64,000 bases of DNA, from contig CAKRDT010000003.1 in assembly GCA_934316545.1 (NCBI GenBank), forward strand, positions 1-64,000, read 5' to 3'. Positions 1 through 9,753 of this stretch are shown one piece after another. The translations under genes and the position numbers were made by a program. Under the pieces are notes generated by a model that worked only from the letters and a program-made list of their open reading frames with translations, did not search any database and had not been told where the DNA came from. Positions within the stretch are counted from its first letter, which is position 1. The number at the start of each line of letters is the position of its first letter. The DNA comes from an uncultured Agathobacter sp. GTDB taxonomy: Bacteria > Bacillota > Clostridia > Lachnospirales > Lachnospiraceae.

Positions 1-136
1 TTGCAAATTCAATGATTTTGTCTAAAATCGTGTTCAGCGTAGAAGCCCGCCACCGGGTCAGCCCAGCCGGAGCACGCTGCTGCAGGAGTTTCACAAACGC
101 TTAAATATACAAAAATGGAGAAGGAGAAAAATTAAA

Positions 137-1420
137 ATGAAAGATTATTCTTTAAACACAAAATGCGTACAGGCCGGTTATACACCGGGAAACGGAGAGC
201 CGAGACAGATTCCGATCATTCAGTCTACAACCTTTAAATATGATACAAGTGAGGATATGGGAAAACTCTTTGACCTTGAAGCAAGCGGATATTTCTACAC
301 GAGACTGCAGAATCCGACCAACGATCATGTCGCTGCCAAGATCGCAGCGTTAGAGGGTGGTACGGCAGCAATGCTGACCTCTTCGGGACAGGCAGCAAAC
401 TTTTTTGCTTTGTTTAATATCTGTGAGACGGGAAGCCACATTGTAGCATCGTCTTCCATCTACGGAGGAACCTTTAACCTGATCTCCGTAACCATGGCAA
501 AGATGGGAATCAGCGTGACCTTCGTATCACCGGATTGCACGGAGGACGAGTTAAATGCCGCGTTTCAGGATAATACACGCGCGGTATTCGGAGAGACGAT
601 CGCAAATCCTGCACTGACGGTTCTTGATATTGAAAAATTCGCCAAAGCCGCACATGCGCATGGGGTTCCGCTCATCGTGGACAACACATTCCCGACACCG
701 GTGAACTGCCGGCCGATCGAGTGGGGTGCCGATATCGTAACACACTCTACCACAAAGTATATGGATGGACACGGAGCAGCAGTCGGCGGAGCAATCGTGG
801 ATTCCGGCAAATTTGACTGGATGGCACATGCAGACAAATATCCGGGACTGTGTACTCCGGACGAGTCTTATCACGGAATCACTTACGCCGAGAAGTTTGG
901 CAGGGAAGGCGCATTCATCACGAAATGTACTTCACAGTTGATGAGAGATCTCGGATGCATTCAGTCTCCGCAGCATGCATTCATCTTAAATCTCGGATTG
1001 GAGTCCTTACATGTCCGTATGCCGCGTCACGTGGAGAACGGACAGGCGGTTGCCGAGTTCTTGGAGAAGCATCCGAAGGTTGAGTTCGTTAATTATCCGG
1101 GGCTGAAGAGCAGCAAATATTATGAACTTGCACAGAAGTATATGCCAAACGGCGGATGCGGCGTGGTATCCTTTGAGATCAAAGGAGGACGCGAAGCGGC
1201 GGAGAAGTTTATGAAGAATTTGAAGCTTGCAGCAATCGAGACGCATGTAGCGGATGCGAGAACCTGTTGTTTAAATCCGGCGACATCCACACATCGTCAG
1301 ATGAGTGAGGAGCAGCTTCTTGAAGCCGGTATTCCGGCAGGTCTGATTCGTATTTCCTGCGGACTTGAGGATAAGAATGATCTGATCGCAGACTTGGAGC
1401 AGGCACTTGCAGCTGTTTAA
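137..1420 (+). CDS. metY: O-acetylhomoserine aminocarboxypropyltransferase (sulfhydrylase)
   Basis: PLP enzyme of the Cys/Met metabolism family that makes homocysteine from O-acetylhomoserine and sulfide in the cytosol. The 427 residues match the family length. The PLP lysine lies in the motif HSTTKYMDGHG (Lys207), and the HGVPLIVDNTF stretch just before it carries the usual cofactor-contacting Asp. The ATG is preceded by AAGGAG at 121-126. It is a single gene, closed by a strong hairpin at 1469-1501. The 136 bases upstream show no SAM riboswitch or T-box that I can recognise, so its control is unknown. A cystathionine gamma-synthase-type role is the main alternative, but length and motifs favour MetY. 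Confidence 0.93.
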   Translation: MKDYSLNTKCVQAGYTPGNGEPRQIPIIQSTTFKYDTSEDMGKLFDLEASGYFYTRLQNPTNDHVAAKIAALEGGTAAMLTSSGQAANFFALFNICETGSHIVASSSIYGGTFNLISVTMAKMGISVTFVSPDCTEDELNAAFQDNTRAVFGETIANPALTVLDIEKFAKAAHAHGVPLIVDNTFPTPVNCRPIEWGADIVTHSTTKYMDGHGAAVGGAIVDSGKFDWMAHADKYPGLCTPDESYHGITYAEKFGREGAFITKCTSQLMRDLGCIQSPQHAFILNLGLESLHVRMPRHVENGQAVAEFLEKHPKVEFVNYPGLKSSKYYELAQKYMPNGGCGVVSFEIKGGREAAEKFMKNLKLAAIETHVADARTCCLNPATSTHRQMSEEQLLEAGIPAGLIRISCGLEDKNDLIADLEQALAAV

Positions 1421-1468
1421 TAAGGAAAGAGGCATGCGATCAGGCCGTACATAACAATCATTGTACAA

Positions 1469-1501
1469 AAAACGGGATGTTCTGAATGAACATCCCGTTT
1501 T
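1469..1501. terminator. bidirectional rho-independent terminator
   Basis: Perfect 14-bp stem (AAAACGGGATGTTC with its complement) around a 5-base loop, with A and T runs on the two sides. It sits between the converging metY and ABC exporter genes and can serve both. Confidence 0.85.
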
Positions 1502-1507
1502 GCGATA

Positions 1508-3400
1508 TTACGCTGTCTTACCGGTATAAAGCTGATAGTATTTGCCTTTGGCGGCGAGCAGCTGCTCGTGGCTGCCCCGTTCAATGACGCGTCCCTGTTC
1601 GAGAACCATGATGCAGTCGCTGTTACGGATCGTGGAGAGCCGATGGGCGATGACAAAGGTGGTGCGTCCTGCCATCAGCTTATCCATTCCATCCTGTACG
1701 ATACGCTCGGTACGGGTATCGATCGAACTTGTGGCTTCGTCGAGGATCAGTACCGGTGGATTGGCGATTGCCGCACGCGCGATGGAGAGCATCTGCCGCT
1801 GCCCCTGGCTTAAGTTGGCACCGTCTCCGGTAAGAACGGTGTGATAGCCATCCGGAAGCTGGCGGATAAAGGTGTCCGCATTTGCAAGTCTGGCAGCTGC
1901 GTAGACTTCCTCGTCGGTGGCATCCAGCTTTCCGTAGCGGATGTTTTCCATAACCGTAGCGGTAAACAAATGCGTATCCTGTAATACGATACCGAGAGAG
2001 TGGCGCAGATCCGCCTTTTTGATCTTGTTGATGTTGATACCATCGTAACGGATCTTGCCATCCTGAATATCGTAGAATCGGTTGATCAGGTTGGTGATGG
2101 TCGTCTTGCCGGCACCGGTCGATCCGACGAAGGCAATCTTCTGGCCCGGAGTTGCATACAGATCAACATTGTGCAGTACAATCTTATCCGGCACATATCC
2201 AAAGTCCACATCGTCAAAGACAACATCTCCGGTCAGGCGCTTGTAATCGACCGAACCGTCTGCCTGATGTACATGCTTCCAAGCCCAGATACCGGTCGAT
2301 TCTGTTGTCTCAGTCAGCTGTCCGTTTTCTTCTCTGGCATTGACCAGAGTAACATATCCGTCATCCGTTTCCGGTTCTTCATCGAGAAGTTTAAAGATCC
2401 GCTCGCTGCCTGCAAGTGCCATGACGACACTGTTCAGCTGCATGCTGACCTGCGAGATCGGCATATTAAAGCTCTTGTTGAAGGTCAGGAAGCTGGCAAG
2501 CTTGCCGAGCGTAAGTCCGCTGAATCCGGATAATGCCATTACGCCGCCGATCATGGCACAAAGCACGTAGCTGATGTTGCCAATCTGTGCGTTGACCGGT
2601 CCGAGATAGTTGGAGTAGCGGTTCGCATTGTAGGCACTGTCATAAAGCTGGTCGTTGAGCTTGTTGAAATCTTTGATGTTCTGCTCCTCGTGCGTGAATA
2701 CCTTTACAACTTTCTGTCCGTTTAACATTTCTTCGATAAATCCGTTGACTTTACCGATATCCTGCTGCTGCGAAAGAAAGTAGCGGCTTGAGAAGCCGGC
2801 AAATTTTCCGGTCATAAATACGGTGATCGCAACCATGACAAGGGTAAGGAGCGTCAGCGGGATATTTAAGATCACCATGTAGATGAACACATTGACGATC
2901 GTGACGATGCTGTTCAAAAGCTGCGGGATACTCTGACTGATCATCTGGCGGAGCGTATCGATATCGTTGGTGTATACGGACATGATATCTCCGTGTGAGT
3001 GGGTGTCAAAGTAGCGGATCGGCAGATCCTGCATGTGGGTAAACAGATCATCTCTGAGGTTCTTGATGGTTCCCTGTGAGATATAGATCAAAAGCTTGTT
3101 GTACAGAAAGGTTGCAACTACGCCTAAGGCATAGAATCCGGCAACTTTGCCGATCGCCTGAAGCAGCGGACCGTAATCGGCATTGTGGCTTTCTAACATT
3201 GGTGTGATGTAATTGTCGATCAGCTTCTGCATGAACATGGTTCCCTGTGTGTTGCACATAACACTGGCAAGGATACCGATGATGACAAGTGCGTAGAGTA
3301 CTCCGTATTTCTTTAATACATAACCCATCAGGCGCTTTAACAGTCTGCCCGGGTTTTCAATCTTTGGTTTTGGTCCTTTTGGTCCACGTGGTCCCGGCAT
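1508..3400 (-). CDS. ABC exporter half-transporter, catalytically competent subunit
   Basis: 630-residue fused membrane and ATPase half-transporter. After a Pro/Gly/Lys-rich cytosolic start come about six membrane segments (roughly residues 30-330), an insertion of about 60 residues before the ATPase domain, then Walker A GSTGAGKTT, signature LSQGQ, Walker B LILDEATSS with the catalytic Glu, and the H-loop in FVIAHRLST. Its ATG overlaps the stop of the upstream gene by one base (TAATG), so the two are translationally coupled. The partner has a degenerate ATPase domain, so they probably form an asymmetric heterodimer like BmrCD or YheH/YheI of Bacillus. The substrate is unknown; drugs or lipids are usual for this family. 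Confidence 0.9.
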   Translation of the reverse strand: MPGPRGPKGPKPKIENPGRLLKRLMGYVLKKYGVLYALVIIGILASVMCNTQGTMFMQKLIDNYITPMLESHNADYGPLLQAIGKVAGFYALGVVATFLYNKLLIYISQGTIKNLRDDLFTHMQDLPIRYFDTHSHGDIMSVYTNDIDTLRQMISQSIPQLLNSIVTIVNVFIYMVILNIPLTLLTLVMVAITVFMTGKFAGFSSRYFLSQQQDIGKVNGFIEEMLNGQKVVKVFTHEEQNIKDFNKLNDQLYDSAYNANRYSNYLGPVNAQIGNISYVLCAMIGGVMALSGFSGLTLGKLASFLTFNKSFNMPISQVSMQLNSVVMALAGSERIFKLLDEEPETDDGYVTLVNAREENGQLTETTESTGIWAWKHVHQADGSVDYKRLTGDVVFDDVDFGYVPDKIVLHNVDLYATPGQKIAFVGSTGAGKTTITNLINRFYDIQDGKIRYDGININKIKKADLRHSLGIVLQDTHLFTATVMENIRYGKLDATDEEVYAAARLANADTFIRQLPDGYHTVLTGDGANLSQGQRQMLSIARAAIANPPVLILDEATSSIDTRTERIVQDGMDKLMAGRTTFVIAHRLSTIRNSDCIMVLEQGRVIERGSHEQLLAAKGKYYQLYTGKTA

Positions 3401-5148
3401 TAGGCAGCACCTCCTTCGTCAAAGTCTCCTCCACCCTGTGTCTGTGATTCATAGACATCACGGTAGATTGCATTCGTGGCAAGTAATTCTTCATGTGTTC
3501 CGAATCCGTTTAATCGTCCGTCATCAAGCACAAGGATGCGGTCGGCATCCATAACCGATGAGATACGCTGCGCGATGATCAGCTTGGTCGTTCCCGGGAT
3601 CGCTTCGCGGAACGATTGGCGGATACGTGCATCGGTTGCGGTATCCACGGCACTGGTACTGTCGTCAAGGATCAGAACTTTAGGCTTCTTTAAGAGAGCG
3701 CGTGCGATACACAGACGCTGCTTCTGACCGCCGGATACGTTGGTTCCTCCCTGCTCGATGTAAGTATTATATTTATCCGGGAATGTCTGGATGAATTCAT
3801 CGGCGCATGCCTGTCGGCAGGCTTCTTTGCATTCTTCCTCCGTTGCATCCGGATTACCCCAGCGGAGATTGTCAAGAATCGTGCCGGAGAAGAGGACGTT
3901 TTGCTGCAGTACAACGGATACCTCGCTTCGGAGCGTATCAAGGTCATACTCGCGGACGTCCTTGCCGCCGACATAGACGGTGCCGCTTTCCACATCGTAG
4001 AGGCGGCTGATCAGATTGACAAGCGAAGATTTTGAACTTCCGGTTCCGCCGACAATACCAATCGTCTCACCGGAGCGGATGGAAAGGTTGATATCGTCAA
4101 GCACCGGTACTTCGGCATTTTTTGAATAGCGGAACGTTACGTGATCGAAACGGATGCTTCCGTCTGCGATATCAAAGCATGGATGCTCTGGGTTGTGCAG
4201 AGTACTTTCCTCATTGATGACTTCTGCGATACGTCTTGCACTGGCAACACTCATGGAGATCATAACGAATACCATAGAGAGCATCATCAGACTCATAAGA
4301 ATGTTCATACAGTAGGTAAGCATTGCAAGAAGATCACCGGTCTCAAGGGTGGAGCCGACCACCATATGAGCACCGAACCAGCTGATCAGAAGGATACAGC
4401 TATATACGGTAAACTGCATGAGCGGAGAGTTCCATACGACAACCGACTCGGCTTTAAACAACATATTGTAGATGTTCTGGCTTGCCTTTTTAAACCGGCT
4501 TTTTTCGTAATCGCCTCGTACATAAGCTTTCACAACGCGGATCGCAGATACGTTTTCCTGAACGCTTTCATTTAAATCATCGTATTTGCGGAACGCTTCC
4601 TGGAAGTAGCGCATCGCAAGGAACACGATGAGAGCCAGACAGGCTCCGAGTGCAATGACGGCAACCAGATAAATGAGCGCCAGACGAGAACTGATGAAAA
4701 ATGATGCGATCATCGCAACAATCAGTGTTGAGAGAGCGCGCACGCACATACGCAGGATCATCTGGTAAGCGTTCTGGATGTTGGTAACATCGGTTGTCAG
4801 TCTTGTAACAAGACTGGAAGTGCTGAATTTGTCCAGATTGGCAAAGGAATATGTCTGAATCTTTTCAAACATCGCTTTGCGCAGGTTACGGCCGAGTCCC
4901 ATGGATGCCATCGCTGCATACTTGGCAGCAAAGCAGCCGAACGAAAGGGACGCAATTGCCGTAACGACCATCCATGCACCGATAACATAGATGTGGTGGG
5001 TGTCACCTTTATTGACCCCGTCGTTGATGATCGAAGCCATAAGAAGCGGTATGATCATTTCCATGATAACTTCCGCAAAAGCAAAAAAAGGCGTAAGAAG
5101 TGACGCCTTTTTAAACTCCCTGACTTCGGCAAGCAGTGTTTTTAACAT
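3400..5148 (-). CDS. ABC exporter half-transporter, degenerate ATPase subunit
   Basis: 582-residue half-transporter with six membrane segments in roughly the first 320 residues, then an ATPase domain. Walker A reads GGTGSSKSS and the signature VSGGQ is intact. The Walker B stretch reads LILDDSTSA, with Asp in place of the catalytic Glu, and the H-loop reads LIIAQRISS, with Gln in place of His. Both changes are known from the non-catalytic site of heterodimeric exporters. It is the first gene of the pair and diverges from a MarR-type regulator, whose probable operators lie in the 136-base gap. The Walker A Ser variants are unusual but keep the lysine. Confidence 0.9.
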   Translation of the reverse strand: MLKTLLAEVREFKKASLLTPFFAFAEVIMEMIIPLLMASIINDGVNKGDTHHIYVIGAWMVVTAIASLSFGCFAAKYAAMASMGLGRNLRKAMFEKIQTYSFANLDKFSTSSLVTRLTTDVTNIQNAYQMILRMCVRALSTLIVAMIASFFISSRLALIYLVAVIALGACLALIVFLAMRYFQEAFRKYDDLNESVQENVSAIRVVKAYVRGDYEKSRFKKASQNIYNMLFKAESVVVWNSPLMQFTVYSCILLISWFGAHMVVGSTLETGDLLAMLTYCMNILMSLMMLSMVFVMISMSVASARRIAEVINEESTLHNPEHPCFDIADGSIRFDHVTFRYSKNAEVPVLDDINLSIRSGETIGIVGGTGSSKSSLVNLISRLYDVESGTVYVGGKDVREYDLDTLRSEVSVVLQQNVLFSGTILDNLRWGNPDATEEECKEACRQACADEFIQTFPDKYNTYIEQGGTNVSGGQKQRLCIARALLKKPKVLILDDSTSAVDTATDARIRQSFREAIPGTTKLIIAQRISSVMDADRILVLDDGRLNGFGTHEELLATNAIYRDVYESQTQGGGDFDEGGAA

Positions 5149-5205
5149 AAATGAACCTCTCTTCTTAAAAATAATATAATTGCAATTTAAGCTTGCTTTT
5201 TAAAA

Positions 5206-5234
5206 GTTAGTGTGCTAACAATTAGGTATGTTAA
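5206..5234. promoter_or_regulatory. putative MarR operator between exporter and regulator
   Basis: Two related 13-mers, TTAGTGTGCTAAC (5207-5219) and TTAGGTATGTTAA (5222-5234), lie 15 bases apart; the first is part of a short palindrome GTTAG-TGTG-CTAAC. They sit in the divergent gap between the ABC exporter and the MarR gene, the usual place for autoregulatory MarR sites. No binding data; inferred from position and symmetry. Confidence 0.5.
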
Positions 5235-5284
5235 ACGAACCGTTTTTAATTGTCAACAACTATTTGAGAAAGAAATAAAGAGGG

Positions 5285-5767
5285 ATGGAAAGAACAATGA
5301 GCTGTGAAGAAATCAACAGACATTTAGGGAACAAGTTTCGTGTCATTCACAATATGATCGACAAATATTTTGAAAAAAGATGTGGCAGGGCGACTTATAA
5401 GCTGACGCGTGTGCAGTGTGCGACGCTTCATTATTTATATGATCACAGAGAAAAAAATGTGTTTCAGAAGGATATAGAGTCGGAGTTTTGTATTTCCGGT
5501 GCCACTGCAACAAATATTTTAAAAGGTCTTGAGCGGCAGAAATTAATTATGAGAGAACCGATGCCGGAGGATGCAAGGCTTAAGAAGATTGTGCTGCTCG
5601 AGAGCGGGGTGGCATGTCATAAGCAGGCATACCGTAACATGATTCATATGGAAGAAACGCTGGCCGCGGGATTTTCCGAGGAGGACTTGGAAACGTTGCG
5701 CAATATGTTGGACCACATAATTGCCAATCTGGAAGGATTACAGGAAATCCGCTGCGAAAAAATGTGA
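5285..5767 (+). CDS. MarR family transcriptional regulator
   Basis: 160-residue winged-helix regulator. The recognition region lies around residues 65-90 (FCISGATATNILKGLERQ), followed by the wing, with helices on both sides for dimerisation. It diverges from the two exporter genes and probably represses them, releasing on binding a small ligand. The start is uncertain: an AGAGGG motif directly touches the ATG at 5285, so the in-frame ATG at 5297 (MSCEEINRH) is at least as likely. Ligand and regulon are unknown. Confidence 0.85.
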   Translation: MERTMSCEEINRHLGNKFRVIHNMIDKYFEKRCGRATYKLTRVQCATLHYLYDHREKNVFQKDIESEFCISGATATNILKGLERQKLIMREPMPEDARLKKIVLLESGVACHKQAYRNMIHMEETLAAGFSEEDLETLRNMLDHIIANLEGLQEIRCEKM

Positions 5768-5804
5768 AAAAGACCACATAATCTTGGCTGCTCTTATTGA
5801 CAAA

Positions 5805-5859
5805 ACACAATATATAGTGTAATCTTGTAAATGCGAATAAATAATACTAGATATTGTGA
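5805..5859 (+). promoter_or_regulatory. two NrdR boxes upstream of nrdD
   Basis: ACACAATATATAGTGT at 5805-5820 fits the NrdR consensus acaCwAtATaTwGtgt at every position. A second, weaker box with core CTAGATATTG lies at 5844-5859. The boxes are 39 bp apart, close to a whole number of helical turns. NrdR represses ribonucleotide reductase genes when (d)ATP is high, so nrdD is very probably in its regulon. Confidence 0.85.
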
Positions 5860-5957
5860 AATGTGTGAGGTTTTCGGTGAAAACCTCACATATAGCGTTC
5901 AGCTGTCTGTGAAGGTAGAACATGCAGGCTGGCGATCAATGTTTTGGAGGATAGAAA

Positions 5958-8144
5958 ATGAAAATTATCAAACGAAGCGGCAGCGAAGCAGTATATGACT
6001 CAAACAAGATTATAGCTGCTGTACAGAAAGCCAATGCATCGGTCATTGACTACGAAAAACTGTCGGATGAACAGATCAAAGAGATTGCGGACAACGTAGA
6101 GACTGCGTGCGAGAACATGAAGCGTTCCCCAAGTGTGGAGGAAATTCAGGATATGGTGGAGAACCAGCTGATGAACAAGCGTGCCTTCACCGTTGCGCGT
6201 AATTACATTACATACCGTTACAAGAGAGCACTTGTGCGTAAATCCAATTCCACGGATCAGCAGATCCTAAGCCTTCTGGAGTGTAACAACGAGGAAGTCA
6301 AGCAGGAGAATTCCAACAAGAATCCGACGGTCAACAGCGTACAGCGTGATTATATGGCCGGTGAGGTCAGCAAGGACATCACGAAGCGTTTCCTGCTTCC
6401 GGAAGATATTGTGGAGGCTCACGAAAAAGGTCTGATCCATTTCCATGATGCAGATTATTTTGCGCAGCATATGCACAACTGCTGTCTGGTCAATCTGGAA
6501 GATATGTTACAGAACGGAACCGTCATCAGCGAGACACGTATCGATCCGCCGAAGAGTTTCTCGACCGCCTGCAATATCGCGACACAGGCGATCGCACAGA
6601 TCGCAAGTTCCCAGTACGGCGGACAGAGCATTTCGCTTTCGCATCTGGCACCGTTTGTTCAGGTCAGCCGCGAGAAGTTCCGTCAGCAGGTCTGCAAGGA
6701 GTTTGAGGCTGTCGGTTTGGAACTGGATGAGGAGCAGATTAACAAGGTGGCGGAGCTGCGTGTCAAGGAAGAAATTAACCGTGGCGTACAGATGATCCAG
6801 TATCAGGTCATCACACTGATGACAACCAACGGTCAGGCTCCTTTTATTACCGTATTTATGTATCTGGATGAAGTGCCGGAAGGTCAGACAAGAACCGACC
6901 TTGCAGCGATCATCGAGGAGATGCTGCACCAGAGAATCCAGGGTGTGAAGAATGAAAAGGGTGTCTATATTACACCGGCATTCCCAAAACTTATTTACGT
7001 TCTTGAGGAGGATAATATCCACGAGGATTCAAAATACTGGTATCTGACCGAGCTTGCAGCAAAGTGTACGGCTAAGCGTATGGTTCCGGACTACATTTCC
7101 GAAAAGAAGATGAAGGAACTGAAAGTCGATAAGAACGGTGAAGGACACTGCTATACCTGTATGGGCTGCCGAAGCTTCCTGACACCGTATGTAGATCCTG
7201 AGACGAACAAGCCGAAATATTACGGTCGTTTTAATCAGGGCGTGGTAACCATCAATCTGGTTGATGTGGCATGTTCTTCCGAGGGAGATATGGACAAGTT
7301 CTGGAAGATCATGGATGAGCGTCTGCAGCTTTGTTACCGTGCGCTCATGTGCAGACATAAGAGATTACTCGGCACGCCTTCCGATGTGGCTCCGATTTTG
7401 TGGCAGAATGGCGCGTTAGCCCGTCTGGAAAAAGGTGAGCCGATCGATAAGCTTCTGTTCGGTGGATATTCGACGATTTCACTCGGTTACGCAGGACTCT
7501 GCGAGTGTACCCGCTATATGACCGGTGTATCACACACGGATCCGGAAGTCGGAACTCCGTTCGCTTTACAGGTTATGCAGAGACTTAACGATGCCTGTCA
7601 GGAGTGGAAAGCGAAGGAAAACATCGATTTCAGCTTGTATGGCACTCCACTTGAGTCCACAACCTACAAGTTCGCAAAATGCTTACAGAAACGTTTCGGA
7701 ATCATCAAGGGTGTTACGGATCGTAACTACATTACAAACAGTTACCATGTACATGTAACGGAGGAAATCAATGCGTTCGACAAATTGAAATTCGAATCGC
7801 AGTTCCAGAAACTTTCTCCGGGCGGTGCAATCAGTTACGTGGAAGTTCCGAATATGCAGAACAATATCGAGGCAGTACTGTCCGTTATGAAATATATCTA
7901 CGACAACATTATGTACGCCGAACTCAATACCAAGAGCGATTATTGTCAGGTCTGTGGCTACGACGGCGAAATCAAAATCGTCGAGGAGGAAGGTTCCGGC
8001 AAGCTGGTCTGGGAGTGCCCGAACTGCGGCAACCGCGATCAGGATAAGATGAGCGTTGCCCGCCGTACATGCGGATACATCGGAACACAGTTCTGGAATC
8101 AGGGACGTACGCAGGAAATCAAGGAGCGCGTGCTTCACCTGTAA
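5958..8144 (+). CDS. nrdD: anaerobic ribonucleoside-triphosphate reductase (class III)
   Basis: Oxygen-sensitive glycyl radical enzyme that reduces NTPs to dNTPs in the cytosol. The 728 residues start with an ATP-cone (about 1-95), which gives allosteric control by ATP/dATP. The long reductase barrel follows, and then a C-terminal zinc site with two CxxC pairs (CQVCGYDG and CPNCGNRD). The radical glycine is Gly706 in RRTCGYIG. GGAGG at 5945-5949 precedes the ATG. Two NrdR boxes lie upstream and a strong terminator directly follows. Its activase gene nrdG is not adjacent but 3.6 kb downstream, behind surface-protein genes. Confidence 0.97.
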   Translation: MKIIKRSGSEAVYDSNKIIAAVQKANASVIDYEKLSDEQIKEIADNVETACENMKRSPSVEEIQDMVENQLMNKRAFTVARNYITYRYKRALVRKSNSTDQQILSLLECNNEEVKQENSNKNPTVNSVQRDYMAGEVSKDITKRFLLPEDIVEAHEKGLIHFHDADYFAQHMHNCCLVNLEDMLQNGTVISETRIDPPKSFSTACNIATQAIAQIASSQYGGQSISLSHLAPFVQVSREKFRQQVCKEFEAVGLELDEEQINKVAELRVKEEINRGVQMIQYQVITLMTTNGQAPFITVFMYLDEVPEGQTRTDLAAIIEEMLHQRIQGVKNEKGVYITPAFPKLIYVLEEDNIHEDSKYWYLTELAAKCTAKRMVPDYISEKKMKELKVDKNGEGHCYTCMGCRSFLTPYVDPETNKPKYYGRFNQGVVTINLVDVACSSEGDMDKFWKIMDERLQLCYRALMCRHKRLLGTPSDVAPILWQNGALARLEKGEPIDKLLFGGYSTISLGYAGLCECTRYMTGVSHTDPEVGTPFALQVMQRLNDACQEWKAKENIDFSLYGTPLESTTYKFAKCLQKRFGIIKGVTDRNYITNSYHVHVTEEINAFDKLKFESQFQKLSPGGAISYVEVPNMQNNIEAVLSVMKYIYDNIMYAELNTKSDYCQVCGYDGEIKIVEEEGSGKLVWECPNCGNRDQDKMSVARRTCGYIGTQFWNQGRTQEIKERVLHL

Positions 8145-8169
8145 AAAGGAACTTATTCCCATAATGAAA

Positions 8170-8216
8170 GAAGTGTCTCATAATTGATTTGATGAATTAT
8201 GAGACACTTCTTTTTT
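8170..8216 (+). terminator. strong terminator after nrdD
   Basis: Perfect 16-bp stem (8170-8185 with 8195-8210), 9-base loop, then six T. It closes the nrdD transcript and so separates nrdD from the downstream cassette that contains nrdG. Confidence 0.93.
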
Positions 8217-8333
8217 AGTTATCGAATCTGTGATCAAGTGAACAAGGTGGCGGACAAATCCGGTACGACTTACAAGACAACAAGCGTCCCCATCGCGAAG
8301 GATGTCTTCACAGATCTTTTTATTAGAAGATAA
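8217..8333 (+). pseudogene. possible C-terminal coding remnant
   Basis: An open frame of about 38 codons ends in TAA at 8331-8333 with a plausible protein tail (TTYKTTSVPIAKDVF...), but it has no start codon or ribosome binding site and begins inside the T run of the nrdD terminator. It may be the 3' end of a deleted gene. The family is not recognised. The rest of the nrdD-to-cohesin gap holds only that terminator and an A/T-rich stretch with a TATAAT at 8417-8422 that may be the promoter of the next operon. Confidence 0.25.
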
Positions 8334-8503
8334 GGAAAATTACATAAGAGGAGTCGGAATACAGTTATAAGGTTCTGATAAAAGAAAATGAACTGTACTT
8401 TTTATATAATTTTGTGTATAATTAGGTTAACAATAGCATTCTTGTGCCCGATATAAATGATAGAAACATAAGAATGCGTTTCCATGGAAGGAGATTGTAT
8501 AAC

Positions 8504-9751
8504 ATGAGGAAAAGTATAATGAAAAACAAAGGAAAGAAGATCGTAGCGGTAGCATTATTACTTGTAATGATGATTCCACTTGTTCTTGGTCAGACAGTTG
8601 AAACAAAGGCCGCGGCAAAAACTGTAAAAGATGTTTTATCCCTGGAACTTGACGCAAGTTCTTCGACAACCTTTACAAGAGGTGATACCATTCTTTTAAA
8701 TATTAAGGCGAATGAGGCCTTGACCGCTACAAAAATCGGATTTCATCTTATGTTTAAGGATTCGGGGAATGCAGTTTTGGAAAATGCATTTACATTGAAT
8801 AAGGTTACAGTTGCTTCCGGTTGGAATGCTGGATATGATGCGACTAAGTTGCAGTTCGTTTTCAGTTCGAGTAACATACAAACTATTGCAGCTTCTTCAA
8901 CAATCGCGCAGATTGAATTGACAGTCAGGAAAGAAATTACTACTACTGCTACTGCAGTAATGGCTTTTGAGAATTCCTCATTGGATTTGTATCTGGCGGA
9001 TAGAGATGGAACTCAAGTAACGGGAACGACTCCGGCAGATGATATTACGTTAACGTTAACATCATCAATTACCGGAAACAGAGGTGTGGAACTGGAACTT
9101 CCTGCTACGCAGGAACAGACGATTTACACCTTTGGTGGAAACGGAAATAATTCTTTAAGAAAGTTTTCTGTACCGGTTACAATGAAAAGCAATACCGGAT
9201 TTAATGCAATAACGATTCAGTTTGAGTATGACAACCTGAAGATGTCATACAAAGGATATGAATTATCTCCAAAAGCATTATTGTATTTGAATTGTATTAC
9301 TGAGTTTCAGGGCGTGAAAACCAACACGACGGGATCGACGGTCGGCTATGTTTCTCTTAGTTTTGCTGGTTTGGAGGACACCAAAATGATTGGGGATTTT
9401 CTTACCTTGACGTTTGAAACCGGAGCTTCCGCAAGAGATGGAAACAGCGCAACCATAACACCGAATATAACAGAACTTGTAAATGCGTCAGAAACACCAA
9501 ATCTGAGTGGAACTGCAAATAACTGTAAAATCAATTTTAAGAAAGGGTATGAAAGAGGCGATGTGAATCAGGATCATCATCTTAGCCTGCTTGATGTGAC
9601 TTATGCGCTTCAGGGATACAATCACGTCCGTAAACTTTCGCCTGAACAGGAAGTTTTGGCGGATGTAAATGGAGATGGAAAATTAACATTGGTTGATGTA
9701 CTGATGATTTTGAAGAAATGTAACGGAGAAAATATTAGTTTCGCAAATTAA
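8504..9751 (+). CDS. secreted protein with two cohesin-like domains and a C-terminal dockerin
   Basis: 415 residues from the ATG at 8504, chosen because AAGGAG lies at 8488-8493; a start at 8444 has no such site. A signal peptide (about 1-35, ending TKAAA) precedes two beta-sandwich domains of cohesin type (about 40-180 and 185-340). The C-terminus is a type I dockerin with two calcium loops, DVNQDHHLSLLD and DVNGDGKLTLVD. A protein with both cohesins and a dockerin is built like an adaptor scaffoldin: it can bind a cohesin with its dockerin and carry other proteins. It is first in an apparent operon with a sortase and an anchored cohesin protein. No glycosidase gene is present here. The cohesin calls rest on pattern, not on a search. 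Confidence 0.8.
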   Translation: MRKSIMKNKGKKIVAVALLLVMMIPLVLGQTVETKAAAKTVKDVLSLELDASSSTTFTRGDTILLNIKANEALTATKIGFHLMFKDSGNAVLENAFTLNKVTVASGWNAGYDATKLQFVFSSSNIQTIAASSTIAQIELTVRKEITTTATAVMAFENSSLDLYLADRDGTQVTGTTPADDITLTLTSSITGNRGVELELPATQEQTIYTFGGNGNNSLRKFSVPVTMKSNTGFNAITIQFEYDNLKMSYKGYELSPKALLYLNCITEFQGVKTNTTGSTVGYVSLSFAGLEDTKMIGDFLTLTFETGASARDGNSATITPNITELVNASETPNLSGTANNCKINFKKGYERGDVNQDHHLSLLDVTYALQGYNHVRKLSPEQEVLADVNGDGKLTLVDVLMILKKCNGENISFAN

Positions 9752-9753
9752 GT

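Noticed and set aside
1-136. SAM riboswitch or T-box before metY
   Set aside because: No recognisable consensus (no GGGTGG-type T-box sequence or SAM-I core); the segment shows nothing I can name.
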